A DNA stretch of 64,000 nucleotides from JALORV01 sp963766365 (GTDB lineage Bacteria > Pseudomonadota > Gammaproteobacteria > Burkholderiales > Burkholderiaceae_F): NCBI GenBank assembly GCA_963766365.1, contig CAVXZK010000001.1:1-64000 (forward strand), read 5' to 3'. How positions within the stretch are numbered: position 1 is the stretch's first letter; each line of letters opens with the position of its first letter. Shown here one piece after another: positions 36,516 through 46,700 of the stretch. The notes under the pieces are model-generated. The model was not told the origin of the DNA and did no database searches. It saw only the letters and a program-made list of their open reading frames with translations. A program made the translations under genes and the position numbers.

Positions 36516-36983
36516 TCAGCCCGTGCTGGCGAAATCGGAAACCAGCATCTTGCCGGTCGCGGTCGCCACCGTGACGTCGTCCTGATTCAGCGCGACGCAC
36601 TCTGCGACGACAATGCCGCCGTCGTGACGCGGCTTGGCGATGAGTTCCATCACGGTCCATGTCAAGGTCAGCGTATCGCCAGGCCGCACCGGTGCCAGGA
36701 ATCGGGCGTTGTGTTCGAGGTAACCGAGCGCCGTACCGGAGACGAGGTTGCCGAACGGTGCGCTCATCAGTGCCGACGTCAGCACCCCATGCAGTATCCG
36801 GCCGCCGAACCTGGAGGCCCGCGCAAAGACAGGGTCGACGTGCAGGGGGTTGAAGTCGCCGATCAGTTCGGCGCCGCGGTCGAGGTGCGCTTCAGTAATC
36901 GTGAAGCTGGCGCCGAAGGTGTCGCCCACCCGGAACTCGGAGTAGCGGCGGCCGGCGCCAGTGAACGGCGGCGCGCTCGGCAT
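36516..36983 (-). CDS. MaoC-family (R)-enoyl-CoA hydratase
   Basis: 155 residues. Hot-dog fold with the catalytic Asp/His pair in ELIGDFNPLHVDPVFARAS and the hydratase-2 motif RFGGRILHGVLTSALMSAPF. Likely hydrates trans-2-enoyl-CoA. It begins six bases after the stop of the first tandem-paralog gene and so may share its transcript. Confidence 0.9.
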   Translation of the reverse strand: MPSAPPFTGAGRRYSEFRVGDTFGASFTITEAHLDRGAELIGDFNPLHVDPVFARASRFGGRILHGVLTSALMSAPFGNLVSGTALGYLEHNARFLAPVRPGDTLTLTWTVMELIAKPRHDGGIVVAECVALNQDDVTVATATGKMLVSDFASTG

Positions 36984-36989
36984 CTGCGC

Positions 36990-37358
36990 CTAGCGGCCGC
37001 GGGTATTCGCCCAGGTGCCGCGTCGGTCGAAAACCGGCCGCCAGACCGCGTTGGCGATCGCCGTTTCCAGAACACGCGAGCGTTGCTCGGAGGAACAGTC
37101 AATCAGCTGGGTCACGTAGGTAGCCGGAAGATCCCGGTAACGGCGGCGGTCCGGGCGGAAGGTAACCTCGCGCCAGCCTTCCTGAACCAGCCAGCGCCAA
37201 AGCCCATCGGACATGCCGGCCTGCACCGTCAAGCGGAGGTCGCCGCAGAATATCCGGGAACCGATGGCGGGCTTGGAACCGACCGCCGGCGTGTGACGCT
37301 CGACGCGGATCTTCAGCAGTGTCCGGAATCGATCCCGGACTGGTCTAACAAGACTCAC
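36990..37358 (-). CDS. Protein of unknown family, tandem paralog A
   Basis: 122 residues from GTG 37358, chosen by alignment with paralog B and a GGAGG about 11 bases upstream. An upstream in-frame ATG at 37514 would run into paralog B. The core reads VGSKPAIGSRIFCGDLRLTV, QAGMSDGLWRWLVQEGWREV, then YRDLPATYVTQLIDCSS and RVLETAIANAV. It is basic, with no signal peptide or membrane segment. Paralog B has the same core (G-x-K-P, C, L-R-x-T-V-Q-A-G, W-R-W-L, G-W-R-E). I do not recognise the family. The tight link to MaoC may be accidental. Confidence 0.75.
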   Translation of the reverse strand: MSLVRPVRDRFRTLLKIRVERHTPAVGSKPAIGSRIFCGDLRLTVQAGMSDGLWRWLVQEGWREVTFRPDRRRYRDLPATYVTQLIDCSSEQRSRVLETAIANAVWRPVFDRRGTWANTRGR

Positions 37359-37422
37359 TTTTGCAATTTCCTCCAGCGCCGAATGTATCGGTGCGGCGCG
37401 GCGCGCGTATCCCCAGAACGGG

Positions 37423-37788
37423 TTAGTTCGTCGGACTGCGGTCGGCGCTGGCACCCTCGCGTGACGGCCGGGTCGCCTCGCGAATCGCCAGAAGGAGGAT
37501 CTTCTGGCGGTCATCCGGAGCCACGTCGTACAGGCGATTCACCAGAGAACTCGACAGCGCGCGGTAGTGCAGCCGGTTCTCGCCCCCGCGCAGCTCCCGC
37601 CACCCCAGCGACGCAAGCCATCGCCACATCTCATCGGTCAGCCCGGCCTGAACGGTCATCCGCAATCCAGCGCAGCACAGCGTCGCACCCATGCGTGGCT
37701 TGGGTCCCACCGCGGTGCGAGGCGGTTCGGGCTGCCGGCGCGCGAGCAGCTTCGTGAGCGGTGTATTCAGAATTGCAGCGAAATTCAT
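37423..37788 (-). CDS. Protein of unknown family, tandem paralog B
   Basis: 121 residues from ATG 37788 with GGAGG five bases upstream. MNFAAILNTPLTKLLARRQ, then VGPKPRMGATLCCAGLRMTV, QAGLTDEMWRWLASLGWREL, HYRALSSSLVNRLYDVAPDD and KILLLAIREAT. Near-identical motif order to paralog A over about 85 residues, so one arose by tandem duplication; divergence is considerable, so the event is old. Contains a CC pair. The compact all-basic domain with a conserved W-R-W could bind nucleic acid, but this is a guess. Confidence 0.8.
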   Translation of the reverse strand: MNFAAILNTPLTKLLARRQPEPPRTAVGPKPRMGATLCCAGLRMTVQAGLTDEMWRWLASLGWRELRGGENRLHYRALSSSLVNRLYDVAPDDRQKILLLAIREATRPSREGASADRSPTN

Positions 37789-37868
37789 GCGACCTCCGGG
37801 TTCGCTTTGCACTGTATCGGCAGGCGACCGGGGCTCCGATCCCACGTGGGAGTGATCGCGGCTGCAGG

Positions 37869-38684
37869 CTAATCCGGAGGAGGTATCGCCTGGGCGGCCG
37901 ATTCCGGCCGTTGCAGCCGGCCGAGCTCTTCCTCGGAGAACCCGGCGGAACGACGGGCTTCGACGTTAAACGGCCCGCGTGGCTCCGATAGGCCATGCCG
38001 CACCGCAATATCACGGTCGGCTGCGCCCGCCTCCAGGCCACGCTGCCGGCACAGCCAGTGGAACCAGCGGTTGCCGACTGCGACATGACCGATTTCGTCA
38101 CGCAGGATCCGGTCGAGGATGTGCGCCCCAGCCGCATCGCCCGCCGCCAGCAGTTTCGACCGGACCACCGGCGAGGCGTCGAGGCCCCTTGCTTCGAGCC
38201 GACGGGGGACCAACGCCATACGATCGAGGACGTCATCCTGGGTCCGCGCCGCCATCTCCCACAGGCCATCGTGGGCGTCGAAGTCGCCGTAGGCATACCC
38301 CAGCGTCGCGAGGTGGTCGACCAGTAGCGTGTAGTGCAGCGTCTCTTCGTGCGCCACCCGCAGCCAGTCGAGGTAGAACTGATCCGGCATGCCAGCGAAG
38401 CGCCAGATGGCATCGAGCGCCAGCCCGATCGCATTGAACTCGATGTGGGCCACCGCATGCAGCAACGCGGCCCGGCCTTCAGTCGACTGCGCGGCGCGCT
38501 GCGGCACCTGGTGGGGAGCCACAACTCGGGGCCGCGCCGGCCTCCCGGGCACCGGACGCGAAGGCACCAGCTGCACACTTGAGTCCAGCGACTGCGTGGA
38601 CGAGAGCGCCCGCACCGCGTCGCAGCGGGACTGCGGGTCGCTGATTGCCAGCGCTTCAAGCGCCGCGGCGCGCAGTTCACTCAT
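37869..38684 (-). CDS. DUF455 ferritin-like protein
   Basis: 271 residues. MSELRAAALEALAISDPQSR, then the DUF455 core AALLHAVAHIEFNAIGLALD, DWLRVAHEETLHYTLLVDHL and ILDRILRDEIGHVAVGNRWF. The spaced E-x-x-H motifs (HIE, EE-x-x-H, DEIGH) predict a di-iron helical bundle. Function not established in the family. ATG 38684; the long in-frame extension upstream is antisense to the carbonic anhydrase gene and not real. Divergent from that gene. Confidence 0.9.
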   Translation of the reverse strand: MSELRAAALEALAISDPQSRCDAVRALSSTQSLDSSVQLVPSRPVPGRPARPRVVAPHQVPQRAAQSTEGRAALLHAVAHIEFNAIGLALDAIWRFAGMPDQFYLDWLRVAHEETLHYTLLVDHLATLGYAYGDFDAHDGLWEMAARTQDDVLDRMALVPRRLEARGLDASPVVRSKLLAAGDAAGAHILDRILRDEIGHVAVGNRWFHWLCRQRGLEAGAADRDIAVRHGLSEPRGPFNVEARRSAGFSEEELGRLQRPESAAQAIPPPD

Positions 38685-38801
38685 GCGCACTACGTATCGA
38701 CCGCCGGGACGCGTACGGCGATCGCCGTACACTCGCGTCCCACAGCCATCTGCCACGCCCGCCGGACGATCGAACCAACCTTTCGCAGCTCTCCCACGAC
38801 C

Positions 38802-39326
38802 ATGAGCATCTTCCAGTTGGGCGACCGGGTCCCCGTCATCGACCCGTCCGCCTTCATTCACGAGCACGCCACCGTCATCGGCCACGTCGTGCTCCATGCG
38901 GGCGTCAATGTATGGCCCTACGCGACGATACGCGGTGACAACGAGCCGATCATCATCGGCGAGAACAGCAACGTGCAGGAATGCTGCGTGCTGCACACCG
39001 ACCCGGGCTTCCCCTTGACGATCGCGGCCAACGTAACGATCGGCCATCAGGCCGCCGTTCATGGCTGCACGATCGGCGAAGGCAGCCTGATCGGCATCCA
39101 GGCGATCGTGCTGAACGGGGCACGGATCGGACGCAACTGTCTGATCGGGGCGGGCGCGCTGGTCACCGAGGGCCGGGAGATCCCGGACAACTCGCTGGTC
39201 CTCGGCGCGCCGGGCAAGGTGGCGCGGACGCTGGACGAAGGCGCCATCGCCGGCATGCACCGGAACACCGCGGGTTACTTCCAGCGCGGCCAGTTCTACA
39301 AAGGTGCGATGAAGCGCATCGGCTAG
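38802..39326 (+). CDS. Gamma-class carbonic anhydrase family protein
   Basis: 174 residues. Left-handed beta-helix with hexapeptide repeats: NVWPYATIRGDNEPIIIGEN, NVQECCVLHTDPGFPLTIAA, VTIGHQAAVHGCTIGEGSLI. Zinc histidines in VLHTD, IGHQAAVHG are present. Resembles the YrdA/CaiE group whose activity is often unproven. hslO follows by ten bases. Confidence 0.93.
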   Translation: MSIFQLGDRVPVIDPSAFIHEHATVIGHVVLHAGVNVWPYATIRGDNEPIIIGENSNVQECCVLHTDPGFPLTIAANVTIGHQAAVHGCTIGEGSLIGIQAIVLNGARIGRNCLIGAGALVTEGREIPDNSLVLGAPGKVARTLDEGAIAGMHRNTAGYFQRGQFYKGAMKRIG

Positions 39327-39336
39327 CTTTTCGCAG

Positions 39337-40245
39337 ATGAAGGATCGCCTGCTGAAGTTCCTGTTCCACGGCGCACCGGTCCGTGGGGAACTGGTCCGGA
39401 TGTCGCATTCATGGCAGCAAATGACTGCGCACCACGAGTATCCCGCCCCCGTGAAGCAGCTGCTGGGGGAGATGGTCGCTGCGGCCGCGCTGCTCGCCAG
39501 CAACATCAAGTTCAACGGGGCGCTGGTGATGCAGGTTCACGGCGACGGCCCGGTCAAACTGCTGGTCGTCGAGGTGCAGCCGGACTTGGCACTGCGCGCC
39601 ACGGCCAAGCTCGGCGACGAGCCCATCACCGACACCGCGACGATGCGCGAACTCATCAATCGTGCCGGGCGGGGTCGCTTCGCCATCACGCTTGACCCGC
39701 GCGACCCGCAGCCGGGGCAGCGGCCCTATCAGGGCATCGTTCCGCTCGACGGCGAGTCCATGGCCGATGTACTCGAGACCTACATGCGGCAGTCCGAGCA
39801 ACTCGACACCAAGCTTGTGCTCGCGGCGGACAACGACGTCAGTGCCGGGCTGCTGCTGCAGCGGCTGCCGGACCACGGCGGCGCGCACGTCATCACGGAC
39901 GAGGACGCCTGGGATCGCGCCACGATGCTGAGCGGCACGCTCAACCGGGATGAACTGCTGAGCCTTGCGCCGGAAGTGCTGGTGCGACGGCTCTACGGGC
40001 AGGAGCAGCTCGACCCGCAGGCGACGCTGGCGCCGCGCTTTGCCTGCCGCTGCTCGCGCGAGCGCATCGGCCGCATGCTGATCTCGCTCGGCCGTCCCGA
40101 GGTCGATTCGATCATCGAGGAAATGCAGACGGTGACGGTCACCTGCGACTTCTGCAATCGCAAGTATTCCTTCGACGCCGTCGATGTGACGCAGCTCTTC
40201 ACCCGTGGCGACACCGAACCGGCACCACAGACAACCCGGCACTAG
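39337..40245 (+). CDS. hslO: Redox-regulated chaperone Hsp33
   Basis: 302 residues. Holdase switched on by oxidation of a zinc-bound cysteine cluster. The cluster is visible as FACRCSRERIGRML (C-x-C) and VTVTCDFCNRKYSFDA (C-x-x-C) near the C-terminus. N-terminal FLFHGAPVRGELVRMSHSWQ and LLGEMVAAAALLASNIKFNG are typical. Possibly co-transcribed with the carbonic anhydrase gene. Confidence 0.96.
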   Translation: MKDRLLKFLFHGAPVRGELVRMSHSWQQMTAHHEYPAPVKQLLGEMVAAAALLASNIKFNGALVMQVHGDGPVKLLVVEVQPDLALRATAKLGDEPITDTATMRELINRAGRGRFAITLDPRDPQPGQRPYQGIVPLDGESMADVLETYMRQSEQLDTKLVLAADNDVSAGLLLQRLPDHGGAHVITDEDAWDRATMLSGTLNRDELLSLAPEVLVRRLYGQEQLDPQATLAPRFACRCSRERIGRMLISLGRPEVDSIIEEMQTVTVTCDFCNRKYSFDAVDVTQLFTRGDTEPAPQTTRH

Positions 40246-40256
40246 GATTTTTTTCC

Positions 40257-40781
40257 ATGACACACCCGACTCTCCCGCTCCGCGCCGCGCTGGTCGCGGT
40301 TTTCCTGCTGGCCAGCGCCGGGGCATCGACCCGCCTCCTTGCGGCCGATGCGCCGCCGAAGAAGGCCGCGGCCAAACCCACCAAGGGCAAGCCCAACGTG
40401 ATGACACGGGACGAACTGCGGGCCTGCATGGACGAGAACGACCGGTTGCAGGAAGTGCGGCAGCAGGTACAGCGTGTGAACACGGCACTCGACGCGCAGC
40501 AGGCCGACATCAGGAAGCTCGATGCCGAGATCGAGCAGAAGCGCGTCGGGCTCGATCCCGCCGATGCGGCGGGTCAGCAGGGGCTGGTGGCGGAATTCGC
40601 GCGCCGCGACGAGCAGGTCACGGCGTTCAATGCACAGCTCAGGTCGCTGAACGAGCAGACCCGTTCGCTGGAGGAGCGCCGGACGGCGTGGCTCGCCAAG
40701 TGCGACGGCCGCAACTTCGACGAGTTGGACGAGGCCGCGATCATCCGCGAACGCAAGCGCGCCGCGGGCTCGGCAAAGTAA
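40257..40781 (+). CDS. Periplasmic coiled-coil protein of unknown function
   Basis: 174 residues. Signal peptide (LRAALVAVFLLASAGASTRL, cleaved near LAA), a basic stretch (PPKKAAAKPTKGKP), a DELRACMDENDRLQ helix and a long coiled coil (VQRVNTALDAQQADIRKLDA, QVTAFNAQLRSLNEQTRSLE). Two cysteines, in RACMD and AKCDG, flank the coil and could pair. Starts eleven bases after hslO. Family not recognised. Confidence 0.82.
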   Translation: MTHPTLPLRAALVAVFLLASAGASTRLLAADAPPKKAAAKPTKGKPNVMTRDELRACMDENDRLQEVRQQVQRVNTALDAQQADIRKLDAEIEQKRVGLDPADAAGQQGLVAEFARRDEQVTAFNAQLRSLNEQTRSLEERRTAWLAKCDGRNFDELDEAAIIRERKRAAGSAK

Positions 40782-40798
40782 GCCACGCTACCGCGACT

Positions 40799-42100
40799 TC
40801 AATCGCTGGCCGCTTCCATTTCGCGCCGGAAGGCGACAGCAGGCAGTGACTCGTCGATCTCGACATCGCTCCATCGCACGACCTGCCCCGCCGCCACGGG
40901 CTGCTGCAGGCGGACATGGTGGGCCAGGCCGAGCGGCAGGCCCTGCAGCCGCAGCGACTCTTCGGCCGGCATCACGCGGCCATAGACCGTGGCCCCACCC
41001 TCGCCGTCGAGCGTCTCGCCCGCTGCGAGATCACGCTTGGCGGTCGCCACAACGTCGGCGTTGAACCCGATCGGGGCACCGGTCGGCTCACCGCGCAGAC
41101 CGACGCTGGCGACGCTGATGCCGAGTTCGAGACCGATCAGGTGAAACGGCTTGTACAACGCCGAATACTGCCCGCTCGGGTCGGTGACGAGGCCGTACTC
41201 GCGGAAGCAGCGTTCGACGTAATCGCTGCCACCGGCGAAGACGACATAGACACCCCAGCGGAGGTCTCGCGCCACCGGGCCGCCATCGCGCTTCAGGCTC
41301 GATATCACTTCGACCTGGCCGCGCTGATGCAGCACCCCGCCCTCGCTCGCCGGCCGCAGCACCGTCGGCAGCTCATCGACGCTGCAGGGCGGGAAGGCAA
41401 GCCCGTCCGGTGCATGCAGACCGGTGGCATTCGCCACCGCACACATCTCGATCGCGCTCTTGGTGCCATCGAGGAAGGAGTTGAACATCTGCGCGTTCAG
41501 TCCGCCGCGGCGCGCATCGTCCTCGCTGAGTCCGTAGTTTCTCCAGACCGTCGCCGGTGTCGAGGCGTGGTACTCGGGCAGGTACTTCGTTCCCTTGCCG
41601 GCGGCGACGACCTCGAACCCACAGGCTCGTGCCCAGTCGACCATCTCGCAGATCAGCGCCGGCTGATCGCCGTACGCCAGTGAATACACGATGCCGGCGT
41701 CGCGCGCGCGGGCGGCGAGCAGCGGGCCGGCCAGCGCGTCGGCTTCGACGTTCACCATGATGATGTGCTTGCGATGCTCGCAGCAGGCGAGCACATGCCC
41801 GATGCCCGCCGCGGGCGAGCCGGTGGCATCGATGACGATGTCAACGTCGGGTTCCTCGATGAGCCGGCGCGCGTCATCGAAGTAACGCAACGTGGCGATC
41901 GACGCGTCGCTCCAGCCGACAGTCTTGAGTGCATCGCGCGCGCGCTGCGGACTGAGATCCGCAATCCCAGTGATGCGGACACCCGGCGTGTGACGCACCT
42001 GCGACAGGTACATGGAGCCGAACTTGCCGGCGCCGATCAGGCCAACACGCAACGGCGCGCCGCGCTCTTCGCGCTGCTTCAGCAGACGATGAAGGTTCAA
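40799..42100 (-). CDS. NAD(P)-dependent oxidoreductase with C-terminal SAF domain
   Basis: 433 residues. Rossmann motif LRVGLIGAGKFGSMYLSQVR near residue 17, then VDIVIDATGSPAAGIGHVLA and IIMVNVEADALAGPLLAARA, as in homoserine-dehydrogenase-like proteins. The C-terminal part (VATAKRDLAAGETLDGEGG and QPVAAGQVVRWSDVEID) is a SAF domain. Such proteins are related to the flagellar-region/erythritol-type dehydrogenases; substrate unknown. Stands between a coiled-coil gene (convergent) and ftsB. Confidence 0.88.
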   Translation of the reverse strand: MNLHRLLKQREERGAPLRVGLIGAGKFGSMYLSQVRHTPGVRITGIADLSPQRARDALKTVGWSDASIATLRYFDDARRLIEEPDVDIVIDATGSPAAGIGHVLACCEHRKHIIMVNVEADALAGPLLAARARDAGIVYSLAYGDQPALICEMVDWARACGFEVVAAGKGTKYLPEYHASTPATVWRNYGLSEDDARRGGLNAQMFNSFLDGTKSAIEMCAVANATGLHAPDGLAFPPCSVDELPTVLRPASEGGVLHQRGQVEVISSLKRDGGPVARDLRWGVYVVFAGGSDYVERCFREYGLVTDPSGQYSALYKPFHLIGLELGISVASVGLRGEPTGAPIGFNADVVATAKRDLAAGETLDGEGGATVYGRVMPAEESLRLQGLPLGLAHHVRLQQPVAAGQVVRWSDVEIDESLPAVAFRREMEAASD

Positions 42101-42146
42101 CGCAGCCTCCTAGTCGTGTTCCGTGCGGCCGGCCTGCAAATCGCGC

Positions 42147-42449
42147 TCAGCGCGGCGTATCGCCTGTTCCTGGGGCAGGCCGTCCGACGAACTGGAACAG
42201 GACCTCGCCCTCGCGCACCATGTTCAGCTGGTGACGAGCGCGCTCGGCGATTGCCTCGTTGCCTTCGCGCAGGCTCGCGACCTCGGCGCCGGACTCGGCA
42301 TTGCGGGCCGCAAGCCCGGCATTGGTGACACGCTGCGCCGCCAGCTGGCGTTCGAGTTCCCAGGCTCGCAACCAGCCGCCCTTGCCGAACCACAACGGAT
42401 ACTGGATCGCGACCAGCAGCACGGCCAGAACGATGCCGAGTATCCGCAT
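42147..42449 (-). CDS. ftsB: Cell division protein FtsB
   Basis: 100 residues. Bitopic divisome protein that forms the FtsQLB complex. One N-terminal membrane helix (MRILGIVLAVLLVAIQYPLW), then FGKGGWLRAWELERQLAAQR opening a coiled coil, and a C-terminal LNMVREGEVLFQF. Two bases after eno, the standard eno-ftsB order. Confidence 0.95.
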   Translation of the reverse strand: MRILGIVLAVLLVAIQYPLWFGKGGWLRAWELERQLAAQRVTNAGLAARNAESGAEVASLREGNEAIAERARHQLNMVREGEVLFQFVGRPAPGTGDTPR

Positions 42450-42451
42450 GT

Positions 42452-43735
<1,284 letters not shown>

Positions 43736-43755
43736 GGTTCTTCTTCGAGTGGAAA

Positions 43756-44061
43756 TCAGGTCGCGGGAACACCCTCGACGACAATCATGTTGAAGTATTC
43801 GGTGGCCCCGGCGCGCTTGGCACGCACGCTCCGGTACTGCTCACCCTCGTACCAGGCCTTGGCCTGCTCATAGCTCGGGAACTTGAGCACGGCGACCCGT
43901 GCCGGCTGCCAGTCGCCCTCGAGCGACTCATGTCGGCCGCCGCGGATGATGTATTCACCGCCGTGTGCCGCCACGGTGGCTGGCGCAGCGGCCATGTACT
44001 GTTTGTACTGGTCCGGGTCGGAGACTTTCATCTCGACGATCACATAGGCAGCAGCCGACAT
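43756..44061 (-). CDS. DUF1330 family protein
   Basis: 101 residues. Dimeric alpha/beta-barrel (ferredoxin-like) domain: AAYVIVEMKVSDPDQYKQYM, HGGEYIIRGGRHESLEGDWQ, VAVLKFPSYEQAKAWYEGEQ, YRSVRAKRAG. Function unknown in the family. Located between kdsA and eno with gaps of 14 and 20 bases, so part of that operon. Confidence 0.93.
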   Translation of the reverse strand: MSAAAYVIVEMKVSDPDQYKQYMAAAPATVAAHGGEYIIRGGRHESLEGDWQPARVAVLKFPSYEQAKAWYEGEQYRSVRAKRAGATEYFNMIVVEGVPAT

Positions 44062-44075
44062 CGGGAACTCCTCGC

Positions 44076-44930
44076 TCAGTGGAAATCGGCTTCGAGGAAG
44101 CCGCGACGCTTGGCCACGCGATCGAGCTCGAGCAGCGTCTCGAGCAGTTCTCGCATCCGATCGAGTGGCACGGCATTCGGGCCGTCGCTCTTGGCGTTGG
44201 CCGGATCCGGGTGGGTCTCCATGAAGAGGCCCGCCACGCCGACCGCCACCGCGGCGCGCGCCAGCACCGGGACGAACTCGCGTTGTCCGCCGCTCGAAGT
44301 GCCCTGCCCACCGGGCAGTTGTACCGAATGCGTGGCGTCGAACACGACCGGCGCGCCAGTGTCGCGCATGATCGCGAGCGAGCGCATGTCGGACACCAGG
44401 TTGTTGTAGCCGAATGAAACGCCGCGCTCGCAGGCCATGAAGCGGTCTTCCGACAGGCCCGCCTCGCGTGCCGCGTCACGTGCCTTGTCGATGACGTTCT
44501 TCATGTCACCCGGCGCGAGGAACTGCCCCTTCTTGATATTGACCGGCTTGCCGCTGACAGCGCAGGCACTGATGAAGTCGGTCTGGCGGCACAGGAACGC
44601 CGGCGTCTGCAGCACGTCGACCACCGCCGCGGCCGACGCAATTTCGTCCGTTTCGTGCACGTCGGTGAGCACCGGCACGCCGATTGTCCGCTTCACCACG
44701 GCGAGGATGCGCAGGCCCTCGCCGATGCCCAGGCCGCGGAAACTCTTGCCCGAACTGCGGTTGGCCTTGTCGAAGCTTGATTTGTAGATGAACGGCATGC
44801 CCAGGTCGCGCGTGAGGTCACGCAGGCGCCCGGCCGTGTCAAGTGCCAGGGCCTCGGATTCGATGACGCAAGGCCCGGCGATCAGGAACAGCGGCCGGTC
44901 GAGCCCGACGTCGAAGCCGGCCAGCTTCAT
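44076..44930 (-). CDS. kdsA: 3-deoxy-8-phosphooctulonate synthase
   Basis: 284 residues. Makes KDO-8-phosphate from arabinose-5-phosphate and PEP for lipopolysaccharide core. PLFLIAGPCVIESEALALDT, FIYKSSFDKANRSS, GVPVLTDVHETD, VVDVLQTPAFLCRQTDFISA and NIKKGQFLAPGDMKNV are family hallmarks. Overlaps the pyrG stop by four bases (ATGA). Confidence 0.97.
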   Translation of the reverse strand: MKLAGFDVGLDRPLFLIAGPCVIESEALALDTAGRLRDLTRDLGMPFIYKSSFDKANRSSGKSFRGLGIGEGLRILAVVKRTIGVPVLTDVHETDEIASAAAVVDVLQTPAFLCRQTDFISACAVSGKPVNIKKGQFLAPGDMKNVIDKARDAAREAGLSEDRFMACERGVSFGYNNLVSDMRSLAIMRDTGAPVVFDATHSVQLPGGQGTSSGGQREFVPVLARAAVAVGVAGLFMETHPDPANAKSDGPNAVPLDRMRELLETLLELDRVAKRRGFLEADFH

Positions 44931-46600
44931 GCGGCGGCTTTGGCCAGCGCCGGCACGGACGCAGTGTGCCGACGCCGCGCCAGCGCAGCTTCGACAAACG
45001 CCTTGAACAGCGGATGCCCGCCTCGCGGCGTCGAGGTGAACTCGGGGTGGAACTGCACGCCGATGAAGAACGGGTGCGCTGGCAGTTCCATGATCTCGGG
45101 CAGGTTCTCGGTCGGCGTTCGCGCGGAGACCTTGTAACCACGCGCCTCGAGTTGCGGCACGTAGATGTTGTTCACTTCATAGCGATGGCGGTGGCGTTCG
45201 TTGACCTCGTTGCCATAGATCCGCGATGCCAGCGTGCCGGGCTCAACCGGGCACGTCTGCGCGCCCAGTCGCATCGTGCCGCCAAGGTCCGACGTGGCAT
45301 CGCGTCGTTCGATGCGACCGGTGCGATCGAGCCATTCGGTGATCAGCGCGACCACCGGGTGCGGTGTGTCGGGGTCGAATTCCGTCGAGTTCGCGCCAGC
45401 CAGTCCGCAAACGTTGCGCGCGAACTCGATCGTCGCCAGTTGCATGCCGAGGCAAATGCCGAGGTAAGGCACGCCATTTTCGCGCGCGTGCTGGATCGCC
45501 TTCATCTTGCCTTCGGTGCCGCGCTTGCCGAAGCCGCCGGGCACCAGGATGGCATCGAGGCGCGACAGGTCGATCTTTGCCCCCGACTCCAGCGCCTCGG
45601 AGTCGACGTAGTCGATCTCGACCCGGGTGCGCGTGTGGATGCCGGCATGTCGCAGTGCTTCGTTCAGTGACTTGTACGAGTCCGAGAGGTCGACATACTT
45701 GCCGACCATACCGATGCGCACCTCGTGCTCGGGATGCTCCAGGGCATAGACCAGCTTTTCCCATGCCGAGAGGTCTGCAGGCCGGGATGGCATGCCGAGC
45801 GTGAAGCAGACGATCTCGTCGAGCCCTTGCTTGTGCAGCATCGTGGGCACCTTGTAGATCGAGTCGGCGTCCCACACCGAGATGACTGCGTTGTTCGGCA
45901 CGTTGGAAAAGAGCGAGATCTTCGCCCGCTCCTCGTCCGGAATCGGTCGGTCGGCCCGGCACAGCAACACATCTGGCGAAATGCCGATCTCGCGCAGCTT
46001 TTGCACGCTGTGCTGCGTCGGCTTGGTCTTCAGCTCTCCCGCCATCGGGATGAACGGAACCAGCGTCAGGTGCACGAAGCAGCACGAGCCGCGGCCGAGG
46101 CGCAGACTCATCTGGCGAGCGGCCTCGACGAACGGCAGCGACTCGATGTCGCCCACCGTGCCGCCGATCTCGACGATCGCGACATCGGTCTTGCCGTCCC
46201 ACGCGGCACGCGCGCCGCGCTCGATGAATTCCTGGATCTCGTTGGTGACGTGCGGGATCACCTGCACGGTCTTGCCGAGGTACTCGCCGCGTCGTTCCTT
46301 CTTGATGACCGACTCGTAGATCTGGCCGGTGGTGAAGTTGTTCACCTTCCGCATCTTCGCGGAGATGAAGCGCTCGTAGTGTCCGAGGTCGAGGTCCGTC
46401 TCTGCGCCATCCTCGGTCACGAACACCTCGCCGTGCTGGAACGGCGACATCGTGCCGGGATCGACGTTGATGTATGGATCGAGCTTGATGAGGGTGACTT
46501 TGAGGCCGCGCGATTCAAGGATCGCGGCGAGGGAGGCGGCGGCGATCCCCTTGCCCAGGGAGGAGACCACGCCACCGGTAACGAACACGTATTTCGTCAT
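44927..46600 (-). CDS. pyrG: CTP synthase
   Basis: 557 residues. Converts UTP to CTP using glutamine. Amidoligase domain MTKYVFVTGGVVSSLGKGIA, DPYINVDPGTMSPFQHGEVF; class I glutaminase domain with the nucleophile in YLGICLGMQLATIEFARNV and HPFFIGVQFHPEFTS. ATG 46600 chosen; the nine upstream residues in frame are unsupported. First gene of the operon. Confidence 0.98.
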   Translation of the reverse strand: MTKYVFVTGGVVSSLGKGIAAASLAAILESRGLKVTLIKLDPYINVDPGTMSPFQHGEVFVTEDGAETDLDLGHYERFISAKMRKVNNFTTGQIYESVIKKERRGEYLGKTVQVIPHVTNEIQEFIERGARAAWDGKTDVAIVEIGGTVGDIESLPFVEAARQMSLRLGRGSCCFVHLTLVPFIPMAGELKTKPTQHSVQKLREIGISPDVLLCRADRPIPDEERAKISLFSNVPNNAVISVWDADSIYKVPTMLHKQGLDEIVCFTLGMPSRPADLSAWEKLVYALEHPEHEVRIGMVGKYVDLSDSYKSLNEALRHAGIHTRTRVEIDYVDSEALESGAKIDLSRLDAILVPGGFGKRGTEGKMKAIQHARENGVPYLGICLGMQLATIEFARNVCGLAGANSTEFDPDTPHPVVALITEWLDRTGRIERRDATSDLGGTMRLGAQTCPVEPGTLASRIYGNEVNERHRHRYEVNNIYVPQLEARGYKVSARTPTENLPEIMELPAHPFFIGVQFHPEFTSTPRGGHPLFKAFVEAALARRRHTASVPALAKAAA

Positions 46601-46700
46601 CGTCTGCGCGCTGCCCTGTGCCGACACGGGTCAGGCGTTACCGGTAAAGCGGCAGTATACCGACCCCGCTTCGTCGGCCCACCCTGTCAGCGACCGCCGG

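Noticed and set aside
38685..39515. Upstream in-frame extension of the DUF455 gene
   Set aside because: Antisense to the carbonic anhydrase gene; the conserved start is MSELRAAALEAL at 38684.
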